NCBI GenBank assembly: GCA_905220665.1 | Contig: CAJNAR010000006.1 | Coordinates: 1 to 64,000 of the forward strand | DNA: 64,000 nucleotides | From: Albugo candida | Lineage: Eukaryota; Oomycota; Peronosporomycetes; Albuginales; Albuginaceae | Direction of reading: 5' to 3' | Shown: positions 1-11,866 of the stretch, piece by piece | How the letters are laid out: each line of letters starts with the position of its first letter | Position numbering within the stretch: position 1 is the first letter of the stretch | Position numbers and translations under genes: made by a program | The notes under the pieces: generated by a model | Told to the model about the DNA's origin: nothing | Seen by the model: the letters and a program-made list of their open reading frames with translations, nothing else | Database searches by the model: none

Positions 1-16
1 TACCCCCACCCCCTGT

Positions 17-1923
17 GTGACGGTACAGGGTAATACCGGTACTACCGGTGTAGGATGTGGTACCGGTGGTACATGCGGTACTGTCGTTGCCTCGTCACAG
101 GGTGACTCAAAGGCAACTGCAAGTGTGGACAGCACTAAAAGTCCCACTTCGGCTGACCTTATAAAGTCACAGGAGTCCTTGCGTAAGGACCAGGCTAGAG
201 CTCGGGCGAAATTTCGCGTGGAGCTCCCAAAGCCTAAAGCCTCGGACATCGAGTCTATTATGCGATCGTATGCTGATGGACAACATCCCGAGTGGTCGGT
301 GTTGGCAGAAAAATTGGAGGCAGCGAGGCCTTTTAAGGTCTCCAAAGCCACCTTTCCCATGATTCTGGAAACATGTCAAGCGTTGGTGCGTACTCCAAAT
401 GGAAAAATCCTGTCTTCCCTTATGAAGGATCATGGGAATTCAGTATTCGAGAGTCTACTGGAGAGCAGAGCCATTGCTCAAGTCTCAAAGGTGATAGTCA
501 TGCGAACAGTCTNTCAAAGATGCCTGGTGGCAATCTTCGAGTGATGGTCTCCACCGAGGATGCTTGTCAACAGCTGGAGTGCCAGCCGATAACCATCCTC
601 GGGTCTCAATACTTTTTTCGGGAGTACGATTCTCTCGAATCCAAATACTATCTGGATATATTTGGAGTGGGCGTGGAGGAAGAACGGATTCCGATTTTAC
701 GTTCCCTTCACAGTCTAGGATGTCCAGTAGTCTTTGCTACTTTCCGCGAAACTGTTCCGTGCAAGGGTGTCGTGATGTCGACGTGGAGAGTGTACTTGAG
801 TACTCCTACATGCCCTCCACAGCTGGTCCGCATCGGTAAAGTATGCGAACGAATTGCATACGAAAAGATGCTTTACCCTGTGCGAGGGAAACACGCTCCT
901 ATCCCATCGGAACGACCACGTTTTGGTCAACGTGGTCCTTATTGCTTGGATTTGGGTGCTACAGCAGCCACGGGAGCACGGCAACAACAAAACAACAAGC
1001 AAAAGAAAAAGAAAAATCACATTCAAAATCAACCGCAACAAAAACAACAGCAGCAACCAAAACAAACAAACGCGCCAACGGAGCTCGTGGTGGCACCACA
1101 AAAAGTAGTGAAGCCAGTTCTCAGTCAAGAATTGAAAGCGAGGAAACCTGACCGGAAGCTATCCGATCAAATCTCGTTGAAGCTCAACACTCCCCCCACT
1201 ATCACACCACCAGGAGCACAAGCTTTATTGCAACACACACCTCCCATCCTCCAACTGACCAGTCAGTCATACTCACAACCACGGGTAGAGCGGGATGGGG
1301 ATGTATCCATGAAGTTGGCATGGACGAGTGGAAAACGTAATCGGGTGGAGCCGTTCGACCAAATGGTCTCCAAAGCACCACCTCTTGCGCTTCCTAAGTT
1401 AGCGACAAGTAACTATTTTTCCGTGCTCGCAACTATGGAGGTGGAGATCGAAGAAGTAACAGCGGTTGCCAATCCAGAGAATGGCAATCGCGTCCAAATC
1501 ATCCCCGTGAAAGCACGGATGCCAAAAGAGGTGGCCACCTCGAAAGAGGCGGCACACTTTTATCAAAAACGTCATACAACAATTGGGAAATCGGAACGAC
1601 CAACCCGAGTTGGTGAAATAGGGGAGCTGATGGAAATCGATTCGAAAAATGCCCTTCACTCACTCCGACCGGACAAGCTGGTTCAAGCGGATTCTTGCAT
1701 CCCTCATGTGCGGAAGCTAATCCAGTTCTGCACAAATCCGGACAAAATCATCCGAGCGGCACTTGATCATCCGATCACGATGAATGGTGTGCTACTTGCA
1801 TGTATGGAGTCGAATGATAAAGCTTTGGATGAAGTGGCTCATTTACTTATGATAAATCGCGTTTTTGCAACTCACAATCTCGGCGAAGATGTTACGTTTG
1901 CGACGCGATGGATCGCCACGTGA
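17..1923 (+). pseudogene. LINE ORF1 (nucleic-acid-binding, gag-like), frameshifted
   Basis: Two overlapping frames make up one ORF1. The first (17-544) carries a Gly/Thr-rich start and a charged region; the second takes over at about 513 and runs to the stop at 1921-1923. The switch point coincides with the only ambiguous base in the window (n at 513), so the frameshift is probably a sequencing or assembly error rather than a mutation. The second half contains a basic, Gln/Asn/Lys-rich low-complexity stretch (about 985-1080) suited to RNA binding, and a proline-rich part. No CCHC knuckle was recognised. ORF1 proteins of LINEs coat the element RNA; that role is inferred only from position and composition. 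Confidence 0.6.
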
Positions 1924-1939
1924 AAAAGTTCCCTCCAAG

Positions 1940-4900
1940 CGATCTGTTCTGTTCGAGAAAGTAATGTCGTGGTGGATGTCAGTGCCGGACATCGTTATCG
2001 GTTTGACTCGAGCAACGAAAGCTCTCGCGTTGTTGGAACTTTTATTCATGTGTACTGCTCCGACATTCTACACAAACGATCACTGGATCCAATATCTCAC
2101 CGAAGGACCAGTGATCTGGATTCCGGGTCATCATTGTCGTTTACTTCCAACTAATGTGATCATATCCTTCTTCCGCTCCGACGTTGGCATAAAGTGTTGG
2201 TCTCAATGGTTTGGAGGTAGATGGCGTGGACTTCTCCATGGTGACATCGCTGAGCTTTCCGTCAATCTCAGCTTTTTTCCGAGGAACACACAACACTTCA
2301 CCTCTCACAACAAGATGGTGAAATGAGGTTGATTACTGGTCCACTTCAGCGTGAATGCTAAGGGCTCCTCGATTATTTCAACGTGGAACAATGTCAGCAC
2401 TCACGTTAAGAAACAAGGAACGTCATCTTTTCATCGAACACGTTGTATCAAAGAACTCCAGTCTTTTATGTTCAAGAAACAAGTTTCACGATCACATCCA
2501 GCTGGACTCATTTCAGTTTTATTACTCAAAAACACACAAAATTTGTCAATAAAACAGGGCCTTCTCCTCACTAAAGCAGGCGGCCGTCAGAAATCTTCGT
2601 TCGACTTCCGGTAACAACACTGAAGAACCACGATGAAGCATTCGAAATCTGTTAATTGGTCTGCGTCTCTCATCACCGGCCGGTGTATTCACAGTATGCA
2701 CCGGTCAAGGCCGAGGAACGAGTGAGTTTTTATGAGTCATTGCTTTCCAACACTTTCGAATCGACCGCAACACATATCGTATTTGGTGATCAACACACCA
2801 CTCGATCCAGCTATCGATGCTTCGAGTGGAACAATTCGACACGAACCAAGTCGATTAGCGTGTTTGGAATGGCTTTCACAGTTGGGTGTGGTAGACGCTT
2901 GGAGCATCCAGCATCCGACTGAAAAAGTATTTACAGGACCATTACCGCGCAAGAATCGACTTGATTACATCTGCATGTCGGAAGAGCTATTCAATATGGT
3001 ATACAAAACCTCTGAGTATTTTCGTCCACGACATGCGGGAGATCATCTGGCACAAAAAGTAACTCTTGCAAATCCAACTCAATCACCCGGTCGAGGATAT
3101 TGGAAATGCTCATTACGACTATTTGAATATCCTAAAGTTGTCGAAGCAATCAAATTGGAAGCGAATTTGGAGCTCGAACAGTTGCAGACAACTTCGAATC
3201 CCGGAAAAATGTTGGAAGACGAAAATCAAGAAACAGCTTCAAGGAATCGAAAAAAAGGTTGCACAAGATAGCCGACGTGATTTTGAGTCTAGCCAGCGTG
3301 TTTTGGAAGTCGCAGCAGCTCGATATCGCATCCACGACACCAATGAGTCACGGTACTTTTACGAATCGAGTCTCGGATAATTTCGACTTTCAGTCGAAAA
3401 CAACGCGAAATACAACCAAGATGAAAGCTTCGACCATCACGTGAAGCATATGGAGAACTCTTCCAAGCATTTTTTTCGCCCTCCGGATAGTTCTTGTCGT
3501 CGCGTGCCGATGGAAAATGTGGTACCGTGACATCGAACCCGAGGGAGATTATTGACGAATTCAGAGATCATTGGGTGGTGTCATGGGCTCTCCTTATAGC
3601 TCAGAGACCGACTCAAATGATCCAAGTGAAAGAAAGCAAAAAACGTTACTAGATTCGATTCAAGTTTCACTTGCCTCAGCAGAGCAAGACCGTCTCTCCA
3701 CTCGGTTAAGTACGACCGAGATGGCGGAAGCGATCAAGCACATGCGGAGTAGTTCTTCTCCAGGTATGGATGGACTAACAGCTGCATTTTATCAGCTTGA
3801 TCCGGAAACGTTTGGCGAATGTCTGAAGATCGTGTTCGAATATCAGCTGGAAAGAGGAATTCTACTTCGATCACAACGTCACTCGGCAATAACATTATTG
3901 TACAAAAAAGGATCACGAGGTGATCCTGGCAACTATCGACCGATCGCACTGCTTTGCGTCGATGTCAAAGTATTTTCAAAAGTGTTGGCGTATCGATTGC
4001 AACGGTTTTTGGCAAAATTGATCCATCAAGATAAAAAGCATTCGTGCGAGGAAGGTCAATGCATCATCATATTCGACATCTCACCGACATCCAAGACTTG
4101 GTCACTCATCGTGGGGAGGAAGCTTATGCGACTTTTCTCGACTTTGAGAAAGCATATGATCGAGTCAATTGGACGTACATGTTTCGCGTTTTGGAAAAAT
4201 GGGCGTTGGAAAAAGTTTCATCGACTGGGTTCGTCCTTTGTACAATAACACAAAGGCGCAGTTGATGATTAATGGAAATATCACACATCTATTACACCAC
4301 AACGTGGAATCAAACAAGGTGATCCTCTCTCAGCATTACTTTTTCTGATGACGATCGAACCTTTGGGAAATTTACTTCGACAACATGAAGAACATGGCAT
4401 TTGGATTAATAGCACGACTGTCGCAACTGGATTATTTTTTGCGGACGATTCGACATTGCTTTCAGAGACAACAAATGGTGTTTTGACGCAACTCGAACTC
4501 GTCCAAGTCTATTGCGATGGATCGGGTGCGAAAATCAACTTGAGTAAATCATCCTTGCTCTCGTTGAATCGGACCAAGCCATGTCCACGTATTCCCAATT
4601 TGACCATAATGGGTCCGGAGGATTCGGTCAACTATTTGGGTATTCCGTTCGGCCAGAAACCAACTCACTCGATGGTTATTTCAACTCTAGACAAGCGTTT
4701 TTACGATGGGTTTGGTGTATGGTTTCGACGAGCAAGAACTGTTCGTGGTCGACTACTGGTTGCGCAGACGATGAATTTATCACGTTTGTGGCATTACACG
4801 ATGCACGTAGACATACCAGCAGCGACAATTCGACAATGGCAATCGATGTTAAATCGATTTGTGCTTGGTCGGAAACACAAAAAGATTCAAAACATGTTCA

Positions 4901-6326
4901 CCTACTCAGTAAAGATTTTTTATATTTTCGCCGACAAGATGGTGGACTACAAGTTCCTTTTGATGGGATGACTAAAGCTACAACGTATTCAATTCCTTCA
5001 GCAGTTCCATCCGATGCGTCAACAATTATTCCTGCGAATTGGACAACTGCTTCGACGGAATTATTACAACTTATCCAACCTTCCTTTGGACCACACAAGC
5101 CGATGGATATATTCACCATCGCACCAAATCGACATGGAAAAATGGTTCAATGGGAGAGCATATCATCATGGGAAAAAGCATTTAGAATGTGGCATCACAT
5201 GGATTGGAGCATTTTAATATCAGATTTACATGTTTCACAACGCGTCAGTACTACATGGAACAACCGATGTGGTTTCACTGCGACCAAAAACTACATTACG
5301 AAGCTGCTACTCGTCATCCGAGTACACAGAACGTTTGGTACAATCTTGGCATGGTGGATGAACCACATCGAACATTTCGAAAAACGTTTGCTACACTTTT
5401 CGACGTTCGAAGTTTGCAAGACTTTTTTCGTGAAAGTGACACATGGCGAACGAAGGAAGATTTCGTCGCCAACTATTACAACGACGAAGAGCTGAACACA
5501 TCGGATATGTCTGAAGAAAAGTTGCTGAGTCGACTTTACAATGAAGTCACTCAGATTCTCCAGCGTATCCACTCGACGATTGGTCTCATCACTTGGATTA
5601 CACCAACCACAAATGGCAGATCATTTTATGTGGGAGTAAAAAGAAAGGAAAGGAAACATTTCCATCTATTCCACGCTCACAACTCTCACGAATCGTTTGA
5701 AATCTCCCGAACCAACCAAGAGTCATCCGATGTCGACACATTGGTCAACACGGGAGAGATCGGACGCACTGGATTCAGAACGAGTTCGAACTTTTATGGC
5801 TACATCACGGCATCTTCGAAAACGTGTATTACCAATTTTCGAGGATTTACAGTTTCGTATCGCCTTTCGAATGTTGCCAGTTCGATCTCGTTTCTGGTTC
5901 TTAAAGGATATTCAGCCCGACATTATATTGTGCACGCAGACTTCGTGTGGGGCAGTGGAATCCGATCAACATCTCTTTCTCGAGTGCGACCACACGGCAC
6001 AGTTATGGAGAGAGTTACTTCCTAGTTGGGATCAGTTTTTCGCCTTTCGACCACGTTGGACGCATATTGCATGTGCAATCGTACCAACACTACGGTCGGA
6101 TTGGAAAGAATATTTAGCAATTATATCGGATTTATGGCTTGCATTGCAAGCGGTGACACTGCACTTCGTCTGGACAGATCGGAATCGTCGTTTGTTCGAT
6201 CATCGATCAGCAACTCCGACAATTCCAGCACTTCCCGTGATCTACACCACGTTTAGTGCGCACGTTCGGTACTTCGAAGACAGTGTTACGACCACGAGGA
6301 ACGCATTCGGCTTGCGAAGGTGCTGA
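1940..6326 (+). pseudogene. LINE ORF2: endonuclease, reverse transcriptase, zf-RVT (broken)
   Basis: The endonuclease part is at about 2340-3120, with a GD-x-N-like segment near 2785, then a DAWSIQHP block, an RLDYI block and GDHL, the order seen in APE-type LINE endonucleases. Reverse transcriptase follows: SSSPGMDGL (about 3750), GNYRPIALL (about 3930), FLDFEKAYDRVNW (about 4135-4175) and the catalytic FADD in place of YADD (about 4438-4450). A zf-RVT knuckle (C-x-C/H-x-C pattern with LFLECDHTAQLW) lies at about 5945-6010. Frames change at least at about 2600, 2730, 4040, 4250, 4900, 5190 and 5700, and stops interrupt the reading. It cannot encode an active polyprotein as it stands. Confidence 0.85.
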
Positions 6327-6655
6327 ATCAACTCGCAACGCAAGGATCATGGGTGATTTTCAGAAGATCATTGCTGCGGGTACGGCACAGGCGAGTGGAA
6401 CGGCAAGTGCAACTCAGATCCTAGTCCTAGTTGGCTGGTTCTACTCACCGTAGTGTGGCGCACACCAATTTGCAAACCACGGTACTTTTGGACCATTTTT
6501 ACAACTTTAAACTTTCAACAGCATTTACAACTGGACACAGTCTCGTTTTAAGGGTGTTGAGGCTACTACGATACGAGATTATCAACGTAACGACATATTA
6601 TCATCTCTCACAGGTATTTCACGAAACGTTTTTTATATGTATATATGTTATTTAA

Positions 6656-7017
6656 GATAGCCTAGGCAACTAGAGAAGTCAGTTTGTCTAATTCTAGTAA
6701 TATAGACACCTTCAACTGAAGCACCGAACTCAACACATAAACAAACCAAAACATCACAAGGTATTGACTCATATTTGATTATGGGGGAGGGGTGTTTACT
6801 AAAAATATATAAATATATGCGAGGAAAGGGGGGGTCCGGTAAGCAAGGGGAGTGTCCAGTCAGCAGCTCCCTAAATGTAACTGAATATGTAAAAAAGATC
6901 AAATGAAAAGCTTCGGTTTCTGCAAATTTTATATTACTTAATCTAAATCTACTGCAGCATGTGCTGTTGGTGCTGGTGGTACTGCTGTTGCTTCTTGACG
7001 GCAGGTCGTGGCATTGG
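6656..7017. other. Spacer between LINE and copia elements
   Basis: About 360 bases without a supported gene. It is AT-rich, with a short G-run near 6782-6795 and 6828-6835 and a (GTG/CTG)-rich patch at 6958-7020 that adjoins the copia LTR. The short minus-strand reading here shows no recognisable domain. Confidence 0.5.
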
Positions 7018-7205
7018 TGTTGGCAGGTGGGAAAAGATGGTTGCGCTCCAGAAAATTGCCGAAACTGAGGTTTTATTTTTAGAAAATTAGAATCGTAAGC
7101 AATCGTTTAGACCAAGTACCAAGTGTTGATAGAAACCTGAAGCACATTTTTAAGTCTTTCCAACACTCCTATCTTTCTGGCTACACTTGAAATGTGTCAT
7201 CTTCA
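7018..7205 (-). repeat. Copia 3' LTR (left on + strand)
   Basis: It shares with the right-hand copy, in order, a TTG-CAGGT block, a CTCCA/GAAATTGCC block, ACTGAGGTTTTATT, CAATCGTTT, GACCAA-TACCAAGTG, TAGAAACCT, ACACATT-TTAAGTC and CATCTTCA. The similarity is visible to the eye but interrupted by substitutions and small indels. Outer ends are approximate. Confidence 0.7.
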
Positions 7206-7359
7206 ACTTGCATCGTCCGATCCCGTAACTACCATAACTCCATTAGCTGAAGAAGTCTTGGTGTCGTAATTGCCTTTATCTGCAGATCGGACATCATCTT
7301 GGATGTATGCACGTACCTTGGCGCAATAATTTGTTTGACCATGTTAGCTCTGACGAATC

Positions 7360-10300
7360 TTAGCCGGATGTCGATATGTTTAGCCTTGATTGAAGAATCT
7401 TCGTCGAGAAACTTACTGATAGACGCCTATATTCCATCCACAAGATCATTGACTCTTTCAATTTGACGTTTAATCTTTGCATAATTCCCTTGATCCACAT
7501 AATTCCTGCGATGCCTTCAGTACTGCTACGAACTCCGCTTCCATCGTCTATAATGCCACTGAGTGCTGCTACTTTCATGTCACCATTCCATCGAAAATGA
7601 ATGCTGTACCATATATGCTCTTTCTCGTTTCATCATCCGCCACATAATGAGCCTCTGACTTCGCCAAACAAGTAGAACTTTAGACTATTCGTAGTTTTGA
7701 TATACTTCACCACTCTGACACCTAACGCTATTCAGCTGTTGTTGGTGCATGAGTACATCTCGTCAGCTTGTGCACAGAGAAAGTAATATCTGGACGAGTA
7801 CAGCAGGCAAACCATAAAAGACTGCCCGCCAAAGACTGAAACTTCTTGATAGTTGGCTTCTTGACTGAACTCATCTGTAAGCGGTCCGAATTTGATGCTG
7901 TGATATCGCTGTAGTCTTGACCGATAGGCGTGACACCAGATGCGCTTCATACAAACCCATTTCAGTATCACTTCGAATATGGACCGTTTCTGATCCAAAG
8001 AGTATCCATCTTCTTGACAGTACCGAACTCGCATTCCCTGGAGCTTGCTGACGGGTCCGAGATTCTTGATTGAAGGACTTGGAAGACTATCAAACGTCGA
8101 TTCTATACTCGAAGGCTTATCCCCATTATCGACACATACTCCAAAACCGTAATTTCTTTTGTGTCTTCGTCGTAAGATAAACATGACTATGTGAGACTTT
8201 GCTCAAAACCTGCATTGCTCAGCTATTCATGTAAAAGGTGACTCATGGCCGTCCTGCCTATTTCAACCCATTTATACTCTTCTGTAATCGTAGTACCACT
8301 TGATCAAGACTCGTAACACCGATTTCATCCAGCTTGGAAATCGATATTTCGATTCCTTGAGGCACGTGCGTGTACAAGTTGAAGTTCTTTTCTGTTGGTG
8401 AGTTCACGTACGCATTGTCACGTCAGCATGCCTCGCTGGTATTCCCAGATCCTTGCCAAAGCTAGTTTGAGCTTTGCTGTCCCTAAATCCATGACTGCTG
8501 CAAATGTCATGTCGGTGCTGAATCCGAATACTTGTTCGTCCCCACAGGCAACCATTCTTATCTTGAACCGTTCCAGATTCCCATTTGCGTCCGTTTCGCT
8601 TGAATACTCACTTCGTATGTAATCTCTTTGGTTCTTGGTACAATGATCCATGTTCGGCTTGCTCTAGTGATGCTAGTTCTGCATCTACAGCCACCTTCCA
8701 TTCGACAGGTTTTACTGATTCCATTGCTTGGCTGTACATCCTAGGATCCGGCTCAAACAGCGCTGAAACGATCTCTCGAGCCGAAGCTTTCCTTGCTTGG
8801 TTTCTGGTAACCATCATTTTTCTTGGATCGTTCTTGATGAGAGCCACTCGCGTTCTTGCAGAACTTGTGATTGATTCCCTTCTAGCGTTGATTTCCTCAT
8901 GTGCTTTCACCTCTAAATCTGTCAAATCCTGTTGAGGTCGCTTAGAATTCCCATTTCCATTTGCTCCTTCCAGCGTTGACTCCACATTTGAGATGTGCTG
9001 ACCAATAACAATGCCTCGTCCACTTCGCTTTGCGAATGACTTTACTCGAACCGAACAAGGTGAGCCGAATGTTGCGACATCAACAAGACTTGCATCCTTC
9101 CCAGTCAGAACCTATAAAGGGGATTGTCTTCCTTTATTCGCTCTAATTATGCTTCTATCAAGGCTATACGCAGCACATTCAGCGGCATCTTCCAAAAAAT
9201 ATGACGCCATAGAGCTTCCAAATATCATAGAACGCCCCAAGTTCATGACAGTCCTATGCATTCGTTTAGCTTTTCCATTCGATGCTTGGTTTTCGGCCTC
9301 ACTGATCTGTCTTCGTACTCCCTCTTCTTTTCAAAAAGGTTGACATTTCTGTACTCAGCACCGTCATCAGTTCGTGAAACAAGAATCTGGCAATCAAATT
9401 CTTTCTCGAAGTAAATCAAAAAATAGTGGAACTTCAAAGCTGCTTCATTCTTAGTCTTGGCCAAGAATAATTCGATTTGTAGTCGATAAAATTGACCAAA
9501 AATCGTTTTCAGCGTCGTTCTTGAGTCGTGATCGGACCCTTCAAATCACTGAATATAACTCGACCAATTCGTTCTGATGGTGACTTCAAACAGGTTTCTT
9601 TCCGAGACTGTTTGTTCTTTGTTTGCTTACTTTCCGCGCAAGTAATACATTTCAATCGCAAATGGTCACCAACCTCGATCACTGATTCCGGATGCTTTGC
9701 TATACGCTCAATAGTATCGTACTTGAAATGACCAAATCGTTGATAGAAGTGTGGAAGACATCGAATCTTCTTTTTGTTTTGTCCACCGACTCAATCGAAG
9801 CGAGTATATCCATAACACTGGATCCGCGTTCTCGACCTTCTGTCTCGATAATGAGAGCATTCTTGACCATATTTACTTCGGACACGATCGCACCATCAGA
9901 ATTACTTAGAACAACTCTCGATACATCTTCTTAATACATCCATTTGCATCCTTTTGCCTCCAACTTTCCATACGAGACTACTTTCTTCGCTTCCAGCGCA
10001 TTACTTTTTGCATGCAATCCTTGGAAAGATATCTTCATTGCTGATAGAGCTCTGATTCCGGCAATCCTTTCTCATATGTACCCTTTTCCGCAATTGTAGC
10101 AGTTCATTTGCTTCTTCGGCTTTGATTTCCTTATCGCAATAGTTCCATTTCGAGTCCATCTCTTTGGCTCTCTTGGTGCATCACTGATGGTGTCTGAATC
10201 CATAAGATGGGCAAACTGCCAAAGTTCTTCGACTTACCTTCTAATTTCTTCTCTCATTGTGTTGCGCGGGCCATGATAGCTTGCTTGAAATCAGGCTTTG

Positions 10301-10700
10301 CATACTTGATAAAGCTTTCCAAGAGAATATCGTTTGCCTTACCGCCCCTTCCCTGACTGCCGAGAGGAATAGAAAATGCTCGCTTCAGGAATGTCCAGTC
10401 GATTTTTTCGCTGTAAAAAATCGTGCTGACTGCGTTCTGGTGATGTTGGGCTGAAACGCTTCGTTGAACCGGTCCATCAGTTCTTCAACGCTAGAGCCTT
10501 GATTTTTCCAATGAGAGACTTTCTACTCGTAATAATTGAGAGCTTTCCCACTCAGATGCCGTCCTAGGCAGTTCGGCTTCACCTCCATGCTCTAAATCCT
10601 GTCGGATGGTTGTTGGGCATGCAATAGTTGCCGCGAGAAGCCTAAACCCATTGGGTAAACGACACTCTAGGTTCAGAGTATATTAGTTTTCGTCGAATGG
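7360..10700 (-). pseudogene. Copia gag-pol relic
   Basis: Recognised pieces from N to C terminus on the minus strand: gag at about 10,700-10,200; a zinc knuckle reading CYNCGKGY with its downstream His/Cys disrupted (about 10,075-10,125); an integrase core piece with DDGAEYRN (9,464-9,243), where a DNG/DDG-A-E motif is expected; a pol linker and RT start (8,985-8,608); RT block with ERFKIRMVACGDEQVFG (about 8,580-8,510); the RT C-terminal block with GPVSKLQGMRVRY and SLDQKRSIFEVILKW (about 8,070-7,960); and an RNase H piece with SSTEGIAGIMWI (about 7,530-7,490). Every block is in a different frame or cut by stops. Confidence 0.8.
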
Positions 10701-11007
10701 TTGAATGGCAAGCTTCATATCCCTTGCTGGCGGGAATCTGACTCGTTTAGCCCGCCCAAAACATTATGTTGCATGGCGTGAACAAAGCTTCTCTTCATCC
10801 CATTTCCACGATGCTGCATCGGTTTCGCATCCAGGGATGACATTGTCAAACCCTATCCTTAGTTGCTCGGTTTAGCTAATACAATTCCCCTTCTTTTCCA
10901 GTCAATTCAGAGTGCCTACAGCAGCAGCATCATTCGGCCCATCTTCGACTCAGATCGTCCATCGGATTCTTCCACGGTCTTGAGTGGTGGAATCTTGGTT
11001 CGGCTCA

Positions 11008-11192
11008 TAAGCTGTTGCCAGGTAAGCGAAGAATTGGCTCCACGAAATTGCCAACACTGAGGTTTTATTCTTAGGACTTTAAAATTTAATCAATCGTTTC
11101 GACCAACTACCAAGTGCGACTAGAAACCTAATACACATTCTTAAGTCCTTTCAACAATTGTGGCCTGTCTCTTGGTAGATCCGACATCTTCA
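11008..11192 (-). repeat. Copia 5' LTR (right on + strand)
   Basis: Partner of the 7018-7205 repeat in the same orientation, as LTRs must be. The best-conserved core is at 11,050-11,150 (ACTGAGGTTTTATT, then CAATCGTTT, then TAGAAACCTAATACACATT). The two copies should have been identical at insertion, so their divergence indicates an old insertion. Ends are approximate. Confidence 0.7.
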
Positions 11193-11866
11193 GAGATCCA
11201 CAGGAGCATCCAAAGTAGCTAAAAAAAATTATGGAAATCACTGCGTTGAGAGCGATGGCCAACCACATGTGTGCACTTGTACAAGATCGCGAATATATGT
11301 CTCTGGGACTGCCAAGACATAGTCTAGAAGCACACGCTTAAGATTATTGGAAGCTTTCTCATACTCATCAGCTTCCTCTTCAATGCTATCTCAATTCCAA
11401 TTGACATGGTCCCAGTCTCAATATGAATTGACATTGTTTGTTACAGCCACCAACGCTGATCAAAATGATTAACGGATAGTGTTACCACTTGATGACGAAA
11501 AGAATGAGAGCAAGGATAGCCCATTGTAGATGTCAACAAACCTACAGGTAAATAATGTTGCAGTCAATGGCATTTGGTCACATTTACTTGCACTTAGTCA
11601 CAGTCTACAAGCCTTGACAATATCGGTCATCCCGAAGCCGCTACTGGTACTGCCGATAAGCTGCGCGCAGACCAGCTACTAAATTATTTCCTATCACCTT
11701 TGAGAACACGAAACCAAGCTGCATTTTGGATATAGCGTGCTACTTGCATTTTACTGCACATTGACAGAAAGCTGACCTTCTCAGGCAGGATGAATTGCTG
11801 AACCCACTGAGAGTGGATCCCCTGCAATGAATGAAATCTCAGATACATTGACTTCTTCCAGCATAA
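11193..11866. other. Intergenic, nothing recognised
   Basis: About 670 bases with no ORF that shows a recognisable family, RNA gene or repeat. It lies between the copia element and the MULE relic and is likely to be decayed transposon or spacer sequence. Confidence 0.4.

Larger units (their letters stand above)
1..6655 (+). mobile_element. Degenerate LINE (non-LTR retrotransposon)
   Basis: A non-LTR element is read on the plus strand in the order ORF1, AP-type endonuclease, reverse transcriptase and C-terminal zf-RVT zinc knuckle. It is broken into many frames by indels and stops, so it is not autonomous. The 5' end lies outside the window; the 3' end is placed by loss of coding signal after about 6330 and an AT-rich stretch near 6640. 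No clean poly(A) tail or target-site duplication could be identified. A second, inverted relic of the same family lies at about 46,700-48,300. The order of domains is typical of L1-type LINEs of oomycetes (family knowledge). Confidence 0.85.
7018..11192 (-). mobile_element. Degenerate Ty1/copia LTR retrotransposon
   Basis: A minus-strand element bounded by two related direct repeats (about 7018-7205 and 11008-11192) taken as LTRs. Reading from high to low coordinates gives gag with a CCHC-like knuckle, integrase, reverse transcriptase and RNase H. Integrase before reverse transcriptase is diagnostic for Ty1/copia rather than Ty3/gypsy. All domains are interrupted by frameshifts and stops and the LTRs differ at many sites, so the copy is old and inactive. 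Exact LTR ends, the primer-binding site and target-site duplications could not be fixed by eye. Confidence 0.8.

Noticed and set aside
513..513. Programmed ribosomal frameshift in LINE ORF1
   Set aside because: The switch coincides with an ambiguous base, and no slippery heptamer is visible; a sequence error is simpler.
715..1128. Minus-strand ORF with Leu/Val-rich hydrophobic run
   Set aside because: Antisense to the Gln/Lys-rich part of LINE ORF1, which creates a false transmembrane-like composition.
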